From positions 120,112 to 184,111 of the forward strand of contig UBZT01000008.1 of NCBI GenBank assembly GCA_900470155.1: a stretch of DNA of 64,000 nt, written 5' to 3'. This stretch comes from Hyphomicrobiales bacterium. Its GTDB lineage: Bacteria > Pseudomonadota > Alphaproteobacteria > Rhizobiales > Rhizobiaceae. The position numbers and the translations under genes are program-made. Of this stretch, positions 1 through 8,110 are shown piece by piece. The notes under the pieces are model-generated. The model was not told the DNA's origin, did no database searches, and saw only the letters and a program-made list of their open reading frames with translations. Numbering within the stretch: the first letter of the stretch is position 1; every line of letters begins with the position of its first letter.

Positions 1-587
1 CTGACCGGGAGGCCGATCATCTTCGCGACAGCGAGAGTCTGAGCAGCGGCTTCGGAATCTGGGTTTCTCTTCGCGGCGCCGGCGGCGGCACCGATCTTGG
101 CGTTGCCCTGGGCGCGCATTCGGGAATCGAAGCTATTGCCCTTGGCGGCCGTGGACGGCGTGGCCTTCGCCGAGGCGCGGAGCATGTTGGCGGCGGCCTT
201 GACGGACAGGTTCGTGTTCAGCGCGATGTGCTCGGCGAGCTTCCTACGGCCCTTGGCCTGGGCGTGACCGAGGATCGCCGCGATGCGGGTCTTCTCAGCG
301 GTAGCCTTTGCGCGGTTTTTGGACGCGGGAGCAGGCTCCTCGTCTTCGGCTTCGGGGTCTTCGTCCTCGGCATCGACATCGTCTTCGCCTTCGGCCGTGG
401 TGTCGTCCTCTTCGTCCTCGGCGGTCTGGTCCTCATCTTCGCCTTCGGCCGTGGACTCATCCTCGTCTTCAGCGTCGAGGTCCTCGTCTTCGGCTTCCTG
501 ATCCTGCTCCTCGGCTTTCGCCTTGGCCTGAATCTTGAGAGAGTTCAGGGACTTCGCCGCCGTTACTTTCTTGAGCAAAGAGCCCAT
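1..587 (-). CDS. Putative nested scaffold protein (Nu3-like) from an internal start in the protease gene
   Basis: In frame with the capsid protease, ATG 585-587 is preceded by AGGAG (complement of 596-600) at 8 nt spacing, ideal for re-initiation. The peptide from here begins MGSLLKKVTAAKSLNSL, followed by a highly acidic Glu/Asp repeat and a basic helical region. Lambda makes its Nu3 scaffold in the same way, from an in-frame start inside gene C. Independent translation is inferred from the start signal and the domain boundary. The C-terminus is beyond the window. Confidence 0.55.
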   Translation of the reverse strand, partial: MGSLLKKVTAAKSLNSLKIQAKAKAEEQDQEAEDEDLDAEDEDESTAEGEDEDQTAEDEEDDTTAEGEDDVDAEDEDPEAEDEEPAPASKNRAKATAEKTRIAAILGHAQAKGRRKLAEHIALNTNLSVKAAANMLRASAKATPSTAAKGNSFDSRMRAQGNAKIGAAAGAAKRNPDSEAAAQTLAVAKMIGLPV

Positions 588-1445
588 CGCTATTTCTCCT
601 GTCGCCGTCGGGGCGGCGCTTGAATCTTCGGTTGCAAGCTCGGAAATCAGTTCTTCGAGACTGCCAACCGCGTCCGCCAATCCGGCATCCACGGCTGATT
701 TCCCGACGAAGGTTCCGCCTTGTCCGAACTCTTTCAGGACGGTGTCGCGTGAGACCCCGCGGTTGGTCGCGACGGCATCGACGAAGACATCGGCGAGCGC
801 GTCGACCGTGGCCTGGATGGCCTTGTCGCCGTCTTCGGTGCCGGGTTCGGAATTCTTGAGGGGAGACTGGGAGCTGATGAACTTGAAGGTTTTCACGCCG
901 TTACGCTTGAGCGCGGCGGAATAGTCCTGGATGGTCGCCATGCAGCCGATGCTGCCGAGCGTCGCAGTTTCGGCGACGACGATCTCGCGGCAGGCTGATG
1001 CGATCCAGTATGCGGCGGATGTCGCGTAGCCGGTGACGTAGGCGTAAAGCGGAAAGTCCTTCGACATCGCCCGGAGAGCGTTGGCAAGTTCGGCGCAGCC
1101 CGTCACTTCGCCGCCGACGGAGTCCAGGTTGAGGATGGCGGCCTTGGCGCCTTGTTTACGAGCGGCCCAGATGTCTTTGATCAGGACTTCGTATGCGCTG
1201 GAATCCGAGAACCACGACCAGAACGACATCTGACGCATCAGCACACCGTTCACGGGGATGACGGCGATGCCATCAATGATCTCGCCTGTCCACGCGCCTT
1301 CGACAGGGGTGCCGTACTCACGTGCGATAGCGGTGAACGAACGCTCTTCCTCTTCCATGCGGGCCAGGATGGCGCGCATGGCTGATTCCTGGATCGCCCA
1401 GGGCTGTCCGAGATATGAAGTCGAGCGGGAAAGTTTGAGGCGCAT
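1..1445 (-). CDS. Phage capsid maturation protease, S49 family (lambda gpC-like), C-terminus outside window
   Basis: The minus-strand frame opens at ATG 1443-1445 (GGAGA a few bases upstream) and stays open for 481 codons to the window edge. Residues about 55-285 read as an S49/SppA-type peptidase. Candidate catalytic Ser143 sits in ATSAAYW and candidate Lys197 in SQSPLKNS, the Ser/Lys pair expected of lambda-type capsid proteases. Residues about 310-370 are a very acidic Glu/Asp/Ala repeat, and the remainder is Ala/Lys-rich and helical in character, like a scaffold. An internal ATG at 585-587 (residue 287) has its own Shine-Dalgarno. In lambda, gpC is processed in the prohead and its 3' part encodes scaffold Nu3; the same layout is inferred here. 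The gene lies downstream of the portal gene but is separated from it by inserted accessory genes. Confidence 0.88.
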   Translation of the reverse strand, partial: MRLKLSRSTSYLGQPWAIQESAMRAILARMEEEERSFTAIAREYGTPVEGAWTGEIIDGIAVIPVNGVLMRQMSFWSWFSDSSAYEVLIKDIWAARKQGAKAAILNLDSVGGEVTGCAELANALRAMSKDFPLYAYVTGYATSAAYWIASACREIVVAETATLGSIGCMATIQDYSAALKRNGVKTFKFISSQSPLKNSEPGTEDGDKAIQATVDALADVFVDAVATNRGVSRDTVLKEFGQGGTFVGKSAVDAGLADAVGSLEELISELATEDSSAAPTATGEIAMGSLLKKVTAAKSLNSLKIQAKAKAEEQDQEAEDEDLDAEDEDESTAEGEDEDQTAEDEEDDTTAEGEDDVDAEDEDPEAEDEEPAPASKNRAKATAEKTRIAAILGHAQAKGRRKLAEHIALNTNLSVKAAANMLRASAKATPSTAAKGNSFDSRMRAQGNAKIGAAAGAAKRNPDSEAAAQTLAVAKMIGLPV

Positions 1446-1479
1446 GCGGCTCTCCGAGGTTTTTCCAAGGAAAGCCGAG

Positions 1480-1501
1480 GGGCGGCGCGTGAGACCCTGC
1501 G
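1480..1501. repeat. Junction motif copy 1 (GCGTGAGACCCTGCG, 15 of 16 nt)
   Basis: GCGTGAGACCCTGCG at 1487-1501 lies in the leader of the capsid protease gene, exactly where sequence shared with the 2.4-kb relic stops and DNA unique to the first accessory gene begins. The 14-nt block GGGCGGCGCGTGAG (1480-1493) recurs at 8728-8741. Confidence 0.8.
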
Positions 1502-1509
1502 AAAATCTG

Positions 1510-1565
1510 TTGACAGAATGTCCGGTCAGAAATACCAGTCAAAACAACTGGTCATAATGACCAGT
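1510..1565 (+). promoter_or_regulatory. Candidate promoter/operator of the first accessory gene, with nested inverted repeats
   Basis: A perfect inverted repeat ACTGGTCA-TAA-TGACCAGT occupies 1547-1565. Its left arm also pairs with CCAGT at 1535-1539, giving three alternating CCAGT/ACTGG half-sites within 31 bp. TTGACA (1510-1515) could be a -35 element, although no good -10 lies at standard spacing. The block ends about 13 bp before the Shine-Dalgarno of the gene at 1588. The symmetry suggests a dimeric repressor; the cognate protein is unknown. Confidence 0.6.
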
Positions 1566-1587
1566 CAATTTACCCATGGAGGTTCTG

Positions 1588-2238
1588 ATGGCACTGCCTG
1601 TCAAGAAGACGCCGACTTTGAAAATGCGCGTACCCAGACGGCCAACGGTCGCGGCGAAGACAATCAAGAAGACAAGTAAACTGACCGGAACCAAGATCGA
1701 CAGGAAAGTCGCCAAGTCGGGTTTCCTCGGCTATTGCCGCCAGGTGCTGGACGAAGAGAGGCTGTTCTACGTCGCCGATGCCGACGGCGTTCCGTTCATG
1801 GCTCTGGACTTCGAGGAGCGGCACCTGCACGGCCCGCTGGTCGATATCTCCGTGCAGTTCTTCAAGGACAATTTTAGCCGCTGCTCGTCGGCTATTCGTG
1901 ACGGCGTATGCTTCAGGCTGACGTTGAAAGGTCGTAACTCTGGTGTCATCGCCCGGCGACATACGCAGTATAAAGACCCGCTGGACGATGTCTTCGCTCA
2001 ATGGCAGGAGAAAGTCGTAGACGCGGCGCTTCAAACGAAGGGCAATTCCGGTGACGTTTCGAAAGCGATCCGCAAGCTGGAAGTGGCCCAGAATATTTCG
2101 AAGGAAGAACTGCAACAGCAAATCAAAGCGCTAGCGAAGGGCATCGCACGGCTGGCGATCGGACACCGTCCGTTCGACGAGGGTGAGATGTCCCCGGGAG
2201 TCATGAAGCTGTACAGGGACCCCGAGAGCCTGAACTGA
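1588..2238 (+). CDS. Accessory (moron) protein of unknown function
   Basis: A 216-aa protein starting at ATG 1588, chosen over ATG 1576 because GGAGG (1578-1582) is placed to serve the later start. The N-terminus (residues 1-40) is rich in Lys, Arg and Thr. The middle has a globular look with conserved-looking aromatic and acidic residues, and residues about 140-195 look helical. No signal peptide, membrane segment or family is recognised. It is transcribed against the late operon and sits between portal and protease, with a palindromic operator upstream, which is the standard layout of a phage moron. A lysogenic-conversion or exclusion role is possible but not shown by the sequence. Confidence 0.75.
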   Translation: MALPVKKTPTLKMRVPRRPTVAAKTIKKTSKLTGTKIDRKVAKSGFLGYCRQVLDEERLFYVADADGVPFMALDFEERHLHGPLVDISVQFFKDNFSRCSSAIRDGVCFRLTLKGRNSGVIARRHTQYKDPLDDVFAQWQEKVVDAALQTKGNSGDVSKAIRKLEVAQNISKEELQQQIKALAKGIARLAIGHRPFDEGEMSPGVMKLYRDPESLN

Positions 2239-2248
2239 TCGGCGCCGC

Positions 2249-2434
2249 TAACGACGGTCCTCGTTGTCCGGCGCCTGTGGGGCGATGGACACCGAGGTCT
2301 GGAGCGGTGCGGTCTTCCTCTTCCATCCGCGCGAGGATAGCGCGCATGGCGGACTCCTGGATCGCCCAGGGCTGTTCAAGGTATGAGGTCGAACGGGATA
2401 GTTTGAGGCGCATGCGGCTCTCTGATATTTCCAT
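2249..2434 (-). pseudogene. Relic fusing the 5' end of the capsid protease gene to the 3' end of the portal gene
   Basis: The minus strand from 2412 encodes about 34 residues nearly identical to the protease N-terminus (MRLKLSRSTSYL, WAIQESAMRA, ILARMEEE). It then passes directly into sequence matching the last ~20 codons of the portal gene (LQTSVSIAPQAPDNEDRR) and its stop. The protease leader, with the junction motif at 2455-2470, is also copied. The order protease-start then portal-end is what the internal junction of a tandem duplication, or an unequal exchange between two related phages, would leave. It cannot make a functional product. Confidence 0.85.
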
Positions 2435-2454
2435 CAGGAGAGCCGTCGGGTAGC

Positions 2455-2470
2455 GCGTGAGACCCTGCGG
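2455..2470. repeat. Junction motif copy 2, GCGTGAGACCCTGCGG
   Basis: A full 16-nt copy at the point where the duplicated protease leader ends and the DNA leading into the second accessory gene begins. Confidence 0.8.
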
Positions 2471-2528
2471 TCATTGCGGAATTTGTGGAGGCCGCTTATC
2501 TGCTAGGCGGGACAACGGGGGAAATCAC

Positions 2529-3287
2529 ATGGACCAGTTCTGGCTTTATTTCTGGTGGACTTGGGAGTGGGCCAAATCGGCACTGGCGATCATCAGCGTT
2601 TTGGGTATCTCCCTGACTGCTGTCGTGGCGGCGGCCTACGCTCTGTTCAAATTTCTCGGGGAAAAGTGGATAACCCAGAAATTCGCCAAACAGCTCGAAG
2701 CTTATAAATCGGAGCAAGGTCGTGAACTAGAACGCCTCCGGCACAAGATCAACGGAGTCTTCGACCGCACAAAGCGCCTTCACGATAGGGAGTTCGAGAT
2801 TGTCCCCGATCTATGGGGACAGCTTGTAGAGGCGCATGCCTGGGCATGGAGCTATATATCTCCGCTTCAGAATTACCCGGATGTCGACCGGATGGACCCT
2901 GAGGAGCTGGAAGAGTTTCTTGAAGACAAGCCGTTTTCGAAAGCTCAAAAGCGGGACATCAGCAACGCGTCAAAGCGACTGGACACATACCGAGAGATAA
3001 GCGAGCGCTACAAATACTCTGATGCCATGGGCAAATTTCGTGACTTCAACCTGGCGTTCAGAAAGCAGGGCATCTTCCTGCAGCCCGACATCAAAAAGGA
3101 CATGAGCGATCTCGCCAATATGATCAGGGGCGCGATGATCGAGCATCAGATCAATCAAGAAGATAAACCACGGCCCCGCATGCGCGATGAGTACAAGAAG
3201 CTCGATACAGAGGGGAAGGCGTTGTTCGACAAGATCGAGCAGGCCATAGTGGACCGCCTGTGGGACTCCACTAAAACAGAAGTCTAA
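2529..3287 (+). CDS. Membrane-anchored accessory (moron) protein of unknown function
   Basis: A 252-aa protein from ATG 2529, preceded by GGGGGA. The upstream in-frame ATG at 2457 was rejected because it lies in junction DNA and lacks a ribosome site. A Trp-rich start leads into one strong transmembrane helix (about residues 15-42), then a charged helical stretch (KQLEAYKSEQGRELERL) likely to be a coiled coil, then a soluble helical domain. This resembles a widespread proteobacterial family of unknown function with the pattern LHDREFEIVPDLWGQLVEAH. The stop overlaps the convergent portal stop by a few bases. Orientation and insertion site mark it as a moron; membrane anchoring would fit superinfection exclusion, which is inference only. 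Confidence 0.8.
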   Translation: MDQFWLYFWWTWEWAKSALAIISVLGISLTAVVAAAYALFKFLGEKWITQKFAKQLEAYKSEQGRELERLRHKINGVFDRTKRLHDREFEIVPDLWGQLVEAHAWAWSYISPLQNYPDVDRMDPEELEEFLEDKPFSKAQKRDISNASKRLDTYREISERYKYSDAMGKFRDFNLAFRKQGIFLQPDIKKDMSDLANMIRGAMIEHQINQEDKPRPRMRDEYKKLDTEGKALFDKIEQAIVDRLWDSTKTEV

Positions 3288-4873
3288 CGGCGGTCCTCGT
3301 TGTCGGGTGCTTGTGGAGCGATGGACACCGAGGTCTGTAGCGTCGCCATGTCCAGACCGAGGACGCGCATACGGGCCTGTTCGGCCGCGCGCTGCTCGAG
3401 GACTTCCTCCCAGTCGCGCCCCTGTTCACCGCATTCGTCCTGAAGCGTCGAGATACCGATAGCCATGCGCAGCTGGGCCGCCTGGGCTTCACGGACAGGA
3501 TCGAGCCAGCCGGCGCCGTCGTAAATCCAGTTGCAACGCGACCACGCGCGGCGGAACTGATAGAAGTTGGGGGCCTCGATAAACCCGCGTCCCACGGCCT
3601 CCTCGAGGATCATTTCGTAGAAGACATCAAGGACGTGGCTTTTCAACCACTGGCGGGCCGTGGCGACCGTGCGCCATGCCGTGTTGAACGCCAGCTTCAG
3701 GCTGACGTAGGAGCCGCCGTCGAAATCACGCAGCACGAAGTTCTTGGGTAGCTCGAATCCTCCAGCGGCGATGTGGCGGGTGACCGAGTCCATGAATGCC
3801 GGGAACGCCGTGTTCGGGCGTGCGGGATTATGGGACGAGAACTTGTCGCCAGGGAACAACGGGATCACCGCGCCGCCCTGTAGCGGCGCGCGGTACTCGC
3901 CGCGTTCCTTGAGCAGGGCGCCAGCGTCGTTCCCGAACATTTCCATCAACGTACCCATGTCCATGGATGACTCGGTGAAAGCGGCAACCATGGCATTCGC
4001 GAGCGCGGCCTGCAGCTCGGCGGCCTTGTAGTCGGAGGCGACCTTGAACTCGGGCATGGCGGCCGCGAGGAGCGATACGCCGCGATGTTGGTCGGCGCGC
4101 TCACGCTCGAAGGCGAGGATGAAGCGCGGTCTTCCGGTCTCGTCGTAGGCGGGGATTTCCTCCCACTGATACTGGTCGGGCGAAAATCCGAAGACTGCGT
4201 CGGCTTCGTGCGCCTTCCGGACCTGGTAAGACACCGCGCCGCCAAACTCATCGATCCGAACTCCAGACCTTAGATCGTAGGTGTCTGGCATGTCCATGTC
4301 GTTGCTGATGCGGTCGGGATCGACGGCCTGAAACGCGGTCCCGAACGTGGCGCCGGGACGGTCAGGAAGATAGTGGGGAAGGATCGCCAACTCGCCCTGG
4401 ATGAGGCGTGTCCTGAACAGTAGGCGCAGGAGGTCCATCAGGTTGCCATGACCGGATGCGTCGATGAACCTCGAGTCCAGATGCTCGTGAACCAGGTTCT
4501 TCACGACGGAAGACCATTCGTCAGCCTGTTCCTTTGTGATCCCGAGCGCGCGGTGATCGGGCATCGGCTGAAGCGTGACTCCGGTGCCGATCGCCATATC
4601 CAGCCAAATGCCCACGCCAGAACGGGCGATAGGCTCGTTCCTGACCATATCGCGGGAACGGGCATCGATGATGTCCTTATCTCCACCCGCGATGAGATCG
4701 CTGTCGGCAGAGCCACGTGGCGGCATGAAGTTGCGGACGGATACGTGTTCGCGGGAGGCGGCGCGATAGGCGCTGTCCTGCGCGGTCATGGAGACGCGCT
4801 GCATCGGGGTGCCGTCGGTGCCGAGGATGACGGGAGTCGGCTGGGGCGGGGTCGTGGTGATCGTGACGGCCAT
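3284..4873 (-). CDS. Phage portal protein (lambda gpB family)
   Basis: A 529-aa protein from ATG 4871-4873; an in-frame GTG at 4882 is possible, but GAGG is spaced for the ATG. Recognisable family stretches include the N-terminal RDMVRNEPIARSGV block, the NFVLRDFDGGSYVSLKLAF block near residues 385-410 and the C-terminal WSRCNWIYDGAGWLDPVREA block. Twelve copies form the DNA channel at the capsid vertex, bind terminase during packaging and later join the gpW-type connector. Length is normal for the lambda type. It follows gpW directly. Its last ~20 codons are duplicated at 2249-2310. Confidence 0.93.
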   Translation of the reverse strand: MAVTITTTPPQPTPVILGTDGTPMQRVSMTAQDSAYRAASREHVSVRNFMPPRGSADSDLIAGGDKDIIDARSRDMVRNEPIARSGVGIWLDMAIGTGVTLQPMPDHRALGITKEQADEWSSVVKNLVHEHLDSRFIDASGHGNLMDLLRLLFRTRLIQGELAILPHYLPDRPGATFGTAFQAVDPDRISNDMDMPDTYDLRSGVRIDEFGGAVSYQVRKAHEADAVFGFSPDQYQWEEIPAYDETGRPRFILAFERERADQHRGVSLLAAAMPEFKVASDYKAAELQAALANAMVAAFTESSMDMGTLMEMFGNDAGALLKERGEYRAPLQGGAVIPLFPGDKFSSHNPARPNTAFPAFMDSVTRHIAAGGFELPKNFVLRDFDGGSYVSLKLAFNTAWRTVATARQWLKSHVLDVFYEMILEEAVGRGFIEAPNFYQFRRAWSRCNWIYDGAGWLDPVREAQAAQLRMAIGISTLQDECGEQGRDWEEVLEQRAAEQARMRVLGLDMATLQTSVSIAPQAPDNEDRR

Positions 4874-4883
4874 TGCTGTCACC

Positions 4884-5120
4884 TCACGAGAAATAGATCG
4901 GGCGACGGCGACCGACCCCGGTCATACGCGCGAGGTCGGCCTCTAGCTGGGCGATGTGCCGTTCGAGCGCCGGGATGCTGGCAGGCGACCATTGCTGTGT
5001 ATTGGAACCCTCGGCGCTGTAGCTGAGTGTGATCAGCTGTTTGCCCATCGCCAGCTGATGCTTCGCGAGCTTAGCTTCCGCGATCTGGGACTGAAGGGCT
5101 AGAATGGCTTCCGTGGACAT
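4884..5120 (-). CDS. Head-tail connector / head completion protein, gpW family
   Basis: A 78-aa protein from ATG 5118-5120, which overlaps the terminase stop in a TGATG arrangement. The pattern LGKQLITLSYS-like strand, PASIPALERHIAQLEADL helix and RRRPIYFS tail is typical of gpW, including the basic C-terminal RRRPIY. In lambda gpW closes the filled head before the tail joins. Its position between large terminase and portal matches lambda (A-W-B). Confidence 0.88.
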   Translation of the reverse strand: MSTEAILALQSQIAEAKLAKHQLAMGKQLITLSYSAEGSNTQQWSPASIPALERHIAQLEADLARMTGVGRRRPIYFS

Positions 5121-7345
5121 CAATAGTCTCCCGCCGGGGTCGGCATGCGTGGCAGCGGGACGACACGGCGCTGGGTGTCGCCGCCTGTCTTTAAGTTCGG
5201 CAGCGGAACAATCCTACGCGGGGCGGCCTCGCCAGTTATGGTTACACCCTTGCTTTCAGACGGCGCGTGAGACCCTGCGGCGTTCGGCGCCGAGACCCTC
5301 GGTGGGATGATGCCGGGCTTCTGCTGAAGTGGCGGAGAGACGGGCGCGCCACGATCGATGGCCGCCTTTGCCTCGTTGATGATGGCGGCCGCCTCCGACA
5401 GTTCGCGCTCGAGCCGTTCGAAATAGGCTTCGATGCCACGGTCCCAACCACGTAGTCGGGCGCCGCCACGGGCATAGTTATGGCAGTCGAGGACTTCCGC
5501 GCGGCGGCCGTCTATGCGGTCCCAGCTGATCTTCTTGATCTCGCCGTTCTTGTCGCGGTGTATGACCTTCTGCTCGCTGACCAGCTGTTGGGCGATCTCC
5601 TTGGTGAAACTTCCGCCGTGAAGGGGCATGTGGACCCAGTCCATGGGAGCGTCGTTGTGCGCCTCTGGCTCGGGGATCGACAGGGCGCCCATGAGCTCCG
5701 ACTTGAAATACGAAACGTCGAGAAAGATCATCTTCAATCCGCCGACGACGGACTTCTTCTGGGCACCGTGGGGTGTCGGATCAGCCTGTGTGTCGATACG
5801 CACCGGGTTGGGCTTGTCGGCCATGGGGTCCACGCCCATAACAATAAGCTGGTTCTGCGAGCGTATCCACGGCTTCACTTTTTCAGGGATATACGAGGTG
5901 TCGATCAGGTATGGCCGCACCTGCATCTCCACGCCCCGGTAGTTGGTGTAAAGGTGGCGCACATGGATGCTTAGCTCGTCCCAGGTCGCCTGTAGTTGGG
6001 TGTTCCCGTCGATGCGGTAATGGTCGATCATCCACCGTTGTCGATTCCTGCCGAAACCCCAGACTCCGACTTCGATATGGTTGCTACCAACATCGATGCC
6101 GCCTGACAGGAACAGCACGCCCTTGGGGACGACGGTGCCTCCGTTCGGCAGCATCGTATACGGCATCTCGCCGACGGTGCCGCGATGGTAGACGGTTTCC
6201 CAATCGACCTTCTCTGTCGCCTCGCGAACGGGTAGAGCGCACTTGGTATTCAAGAAGTCCCGCCATTTCGACGGCGACCGATAGGAGGCTTCGTACTCAT
6301 ATGCCAGATCGACCCAGCTGATCCAGTCGGGAGGGTTATACAGCGAGTTGATACGGCGGCTGATGACACCTTCCTGGACGTTCTCCAGGTCTTTCCTCGT
6401 CGGCTTCCAGCGACCCTGCCTGGTCATGGCGGTCTTCTGGTGCTCGTAGATAGGCTTGGCGCACTCACTGCATTCGTAGTGAACGGTCTCCTCGATCTTC
6501 GAGAGGTTCTCGCGATCCCACTTCAGGCCCTCGATTTCAAAGACGATATCCTGCTGGCAATGAGGACACGGGACGAAGAACAACTCCATTGTCCCAGCGA
6601 GATATTCCTTCCAGATCGCCGAGGTCGTTTCCTCCGTCGGTGTGGACGTGAGGAAGATTTTGCGTTTGGCCTTAAAGGTGTTCGTGCGATTTATTGCTAG
6701 CGAGATCGGCGACCCTTCGCCCTTGATCTCATGGGGCATGCCGTCGATCTCGTCCATGTACAGGTTCTTGATCGGCTTCGACCTCAGGTCGTTGCCGCTC
6801 TCGGCCGAGGCCATGTAGATCGCGCCGCCGAGAAAGACCTTGTAGCGCTGGAGGTCCTTCAGGAGGGTCTTGCGCAGGCTTCTGGTCGTGCGGATCAAAG
6901 GACCTAGACGCTGCTCGCCGAACTCCTTTGCAATCGTGCCGTTGGGCAGGACGATGAGGGTCGGCGCTGGTGACTGGGCCATCCAGGCGCCGATGACGTT
7001 CAGGCCCGCCGAGGTCTTGCCGTTCTGGGCGCCGGATACGAACGTCTGTTTCCATACGGGTGAGCCGTCCGACATGTCGTCCATGACATCGACGAGCCAA
7101 GGTGTCTTGTCGTTCTGCCACTTGCCGGGAGCCGAGGAGTCGTCAGTGGTAAGGGTACGGTTCTTCGCCGCCCATTGGCTCGTCGGCAACACCCGGCGCG
7201 GACGATACGCGGACCGGACGATGCGTCGGATCACGTCGCGCGGTCGGGCGATGTTCGGGAGCGATCCGTCATGGAGACGCGTCAGGTCCGCGGACATGGC
7301 GGTGACGTTGCGGATGAGATGTGTGCCGAGGTTCGAGGAGGGCAT
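5120..7345 (-). CDS. Terminase large subunit, GpA family
   Basis: A 741-aa protein. The N-terminal ATPase has a Walker A-like GAQNGKT at about 105-111 and the family signature TSQWAAKNRTL at 55-65. Two CxxC pairs near residues 245-285 (PCPHC and ECSEC) resemble a zinc-binding insert. The C-terminal half carries the nuclease (SGGIDVGSNHIEVGVWGF near 415). The enzyme cuts concatemeric DNA at cos and powers packaging at the portal. It starts in a TGATG overlap with the small subunit. The last ~60 residues are a Pro-rich tail that contains a copy of the junction motif at 5265-5280, suggesting the tail is recombinant. Confidence 0.95.
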   Translation of the reverse strand: MPSSNLGTHLIRNVTAMSADLTRLHDGSLPNIARPRDVIRRIVRSAYRPRRVLPTSQWAAKNRTLTTDDSSAPGKWQNDKTPWLVDVMDDMSDGSPVWKQTFVSGAQNGKTSAGLNVIGAWMAQSPAPTLIVLPNGTIAKEFGEQRLGPLIRTTRSLRKTLLKDLQRYKVFLGGAIYMASAESGNDLRSKPIKNLYMDEIDGMPHEIKGEGSPISLAINRTNTFKAKRKIFLTSTPTEETTSAIWKEYLAGTMELFFVPCPHCQQDIVFEIEGLKWDRENLSKIEETVHYECSECAKPIYEHQKTAMTRQGRWKPTRKDLENVQEGVISRRINSLYNPPDWISWVDLAYEYEASYRSPSKWRDFLNTKCALPVREATEKVDWETVYHRGTVGEMPYTMLPNGGTVVPKGVLFLSGGIDVGSNHIEVGVWGFGRNRQRWMIDHYRIDGNTQLQATWDELSIHVRHLYTNYRGVEMQVRPYLIDTSYIPEKVKPWIRSQNQLIVMGVDPMADKPNPVRIDTQADPTPHGAQKKSVVGGLKMIFLDVSYFKSELMGALSIPEPEAHNDAPMDWVHMPLHGGSFTKEIAQQLVSEQKVIHRDKNGEIKKISWDRIDGRRAEVLDCHNYARGGARLRGWDRGIEAYFERLERELSEAAAIINEAKAAIDRGAPVSPPLQQKPGIIPPRVSAPNAAGSHAPSESKGVTITGEAAPRRIVPLPNLKTGGDTQRRVVPLPRMPTPAGDY
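5265..5280. repeat. Junction motif copy 3, GCGTGAGACCCTGCGG, inside the terminase tail
   Basis: An exact 16-nt copy lying in coding sequence. On the minus strand it specifies AAGSHA in the low-complexity Pro-rich tail of the large terminase. Confidence 0.75.
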
Positions 7346-7998
7346 CAGTCCTCGCTCTCGTCGTCATCGTCGTCCTGCTCGGCTTGCATGGCTTTGACGT
7401 ACGCCGCGATCTGACCGCCCACGTGTTTCTCGAGACAGATGCGGAGCTTGCGCTGATTGATCCCGAGTTCCTGAGCCATCTCGCCGCAGACGACGGACGG
7501 CCAGTTTTCCCAGCTCTGCCGGATATCGGAGAGAACCTTTGAGAACTCGGCCTCGATCGCTGCGCGGTCGACGAGTTTTTCCGCGTCCTTCTCGTAGATC
7601 AGACGGATGCGGAGCGCGTAAAAGTACCGCTCGAGCCGTTCAGATTCCGAATACGATAGAAGGCCCGCGACTTTGAAATCGCTGACCGCCTTCGCGAGTT
7701 CGCCGATAATCTGGTCGGCTTCCTCTTCGGAGCTAGGTAACGGCGCGGGCGCCGAGGTAACATTAGGCTCGACCGAATCCTCCGAGGTGTTACCATCTTT
7801 CACGTCGGAAAAGTTTCCGAGGCCGCGTTCCATCAGCGTGATCATCGACGGCTGCGTGTCGACCAATCCGGCTTTGGTAAAATCGAGATAACCTTTGGTT
7901 TTCCAGATGCTTGCCTGTTTCGCGGAAACGCCCGCGAATTTCGCGAACGCGTTCTGCGACATTGGCTTGAGTTTTTCGAAGTCAACTGATTTTGTCAC
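7345..7998 (-). CDS. Terminase small subunit, Nu1-like
   Basis: A 217-aa protein with a GTG start at 7996-7998, supported by GGAGAG just upstream. Residues about 13-40 (MSQNAFAKFAGVSAKQAS) form a winged-helix DNA-binding segment like that of lambda Nu1. The middle holds a long helical oligomerisation region and the C-terminus is acidic (EQDDDDDESED). Nu1 proteins recognise repeats in cosB and position the large subunit. It lies directly upstream of, and overlaps, the large subunit gene. A candidate cos region lies 115-145 bp upstream of its start. Confidence 0.85.
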   Translation of the reverse strand: MTKSVDFEKLKPMSQNAFAKFAGVSAKQASIWKTKGYLDFTKAGLVDTQPSMITLMERGLGNFSDVKDGNTSEDSVEPNVTSAPAPLPSSEEEADQIIGELAKAVSDFKVAGLLSYSESERLERYFYALRIRLIYEKDAEKLVDRAAIEAEFSKVLSDIRQSWENWPSVVCGEMAQELGINQRKLRICLEKHVGGQIAAYVKAMQAEQDDDDDESED

Positions 7999-8110
7999 GC
8001 GCTCTCCCTGAGGTTGTGGCGCGTCTGTTACCTGTTACCCCGTTTGAAATGCCCGGAGAGAGAGAGGTTTGACGAGCGCGAAACCTGTTGGCGATTAGGC
8101 CCAGAGAGAA

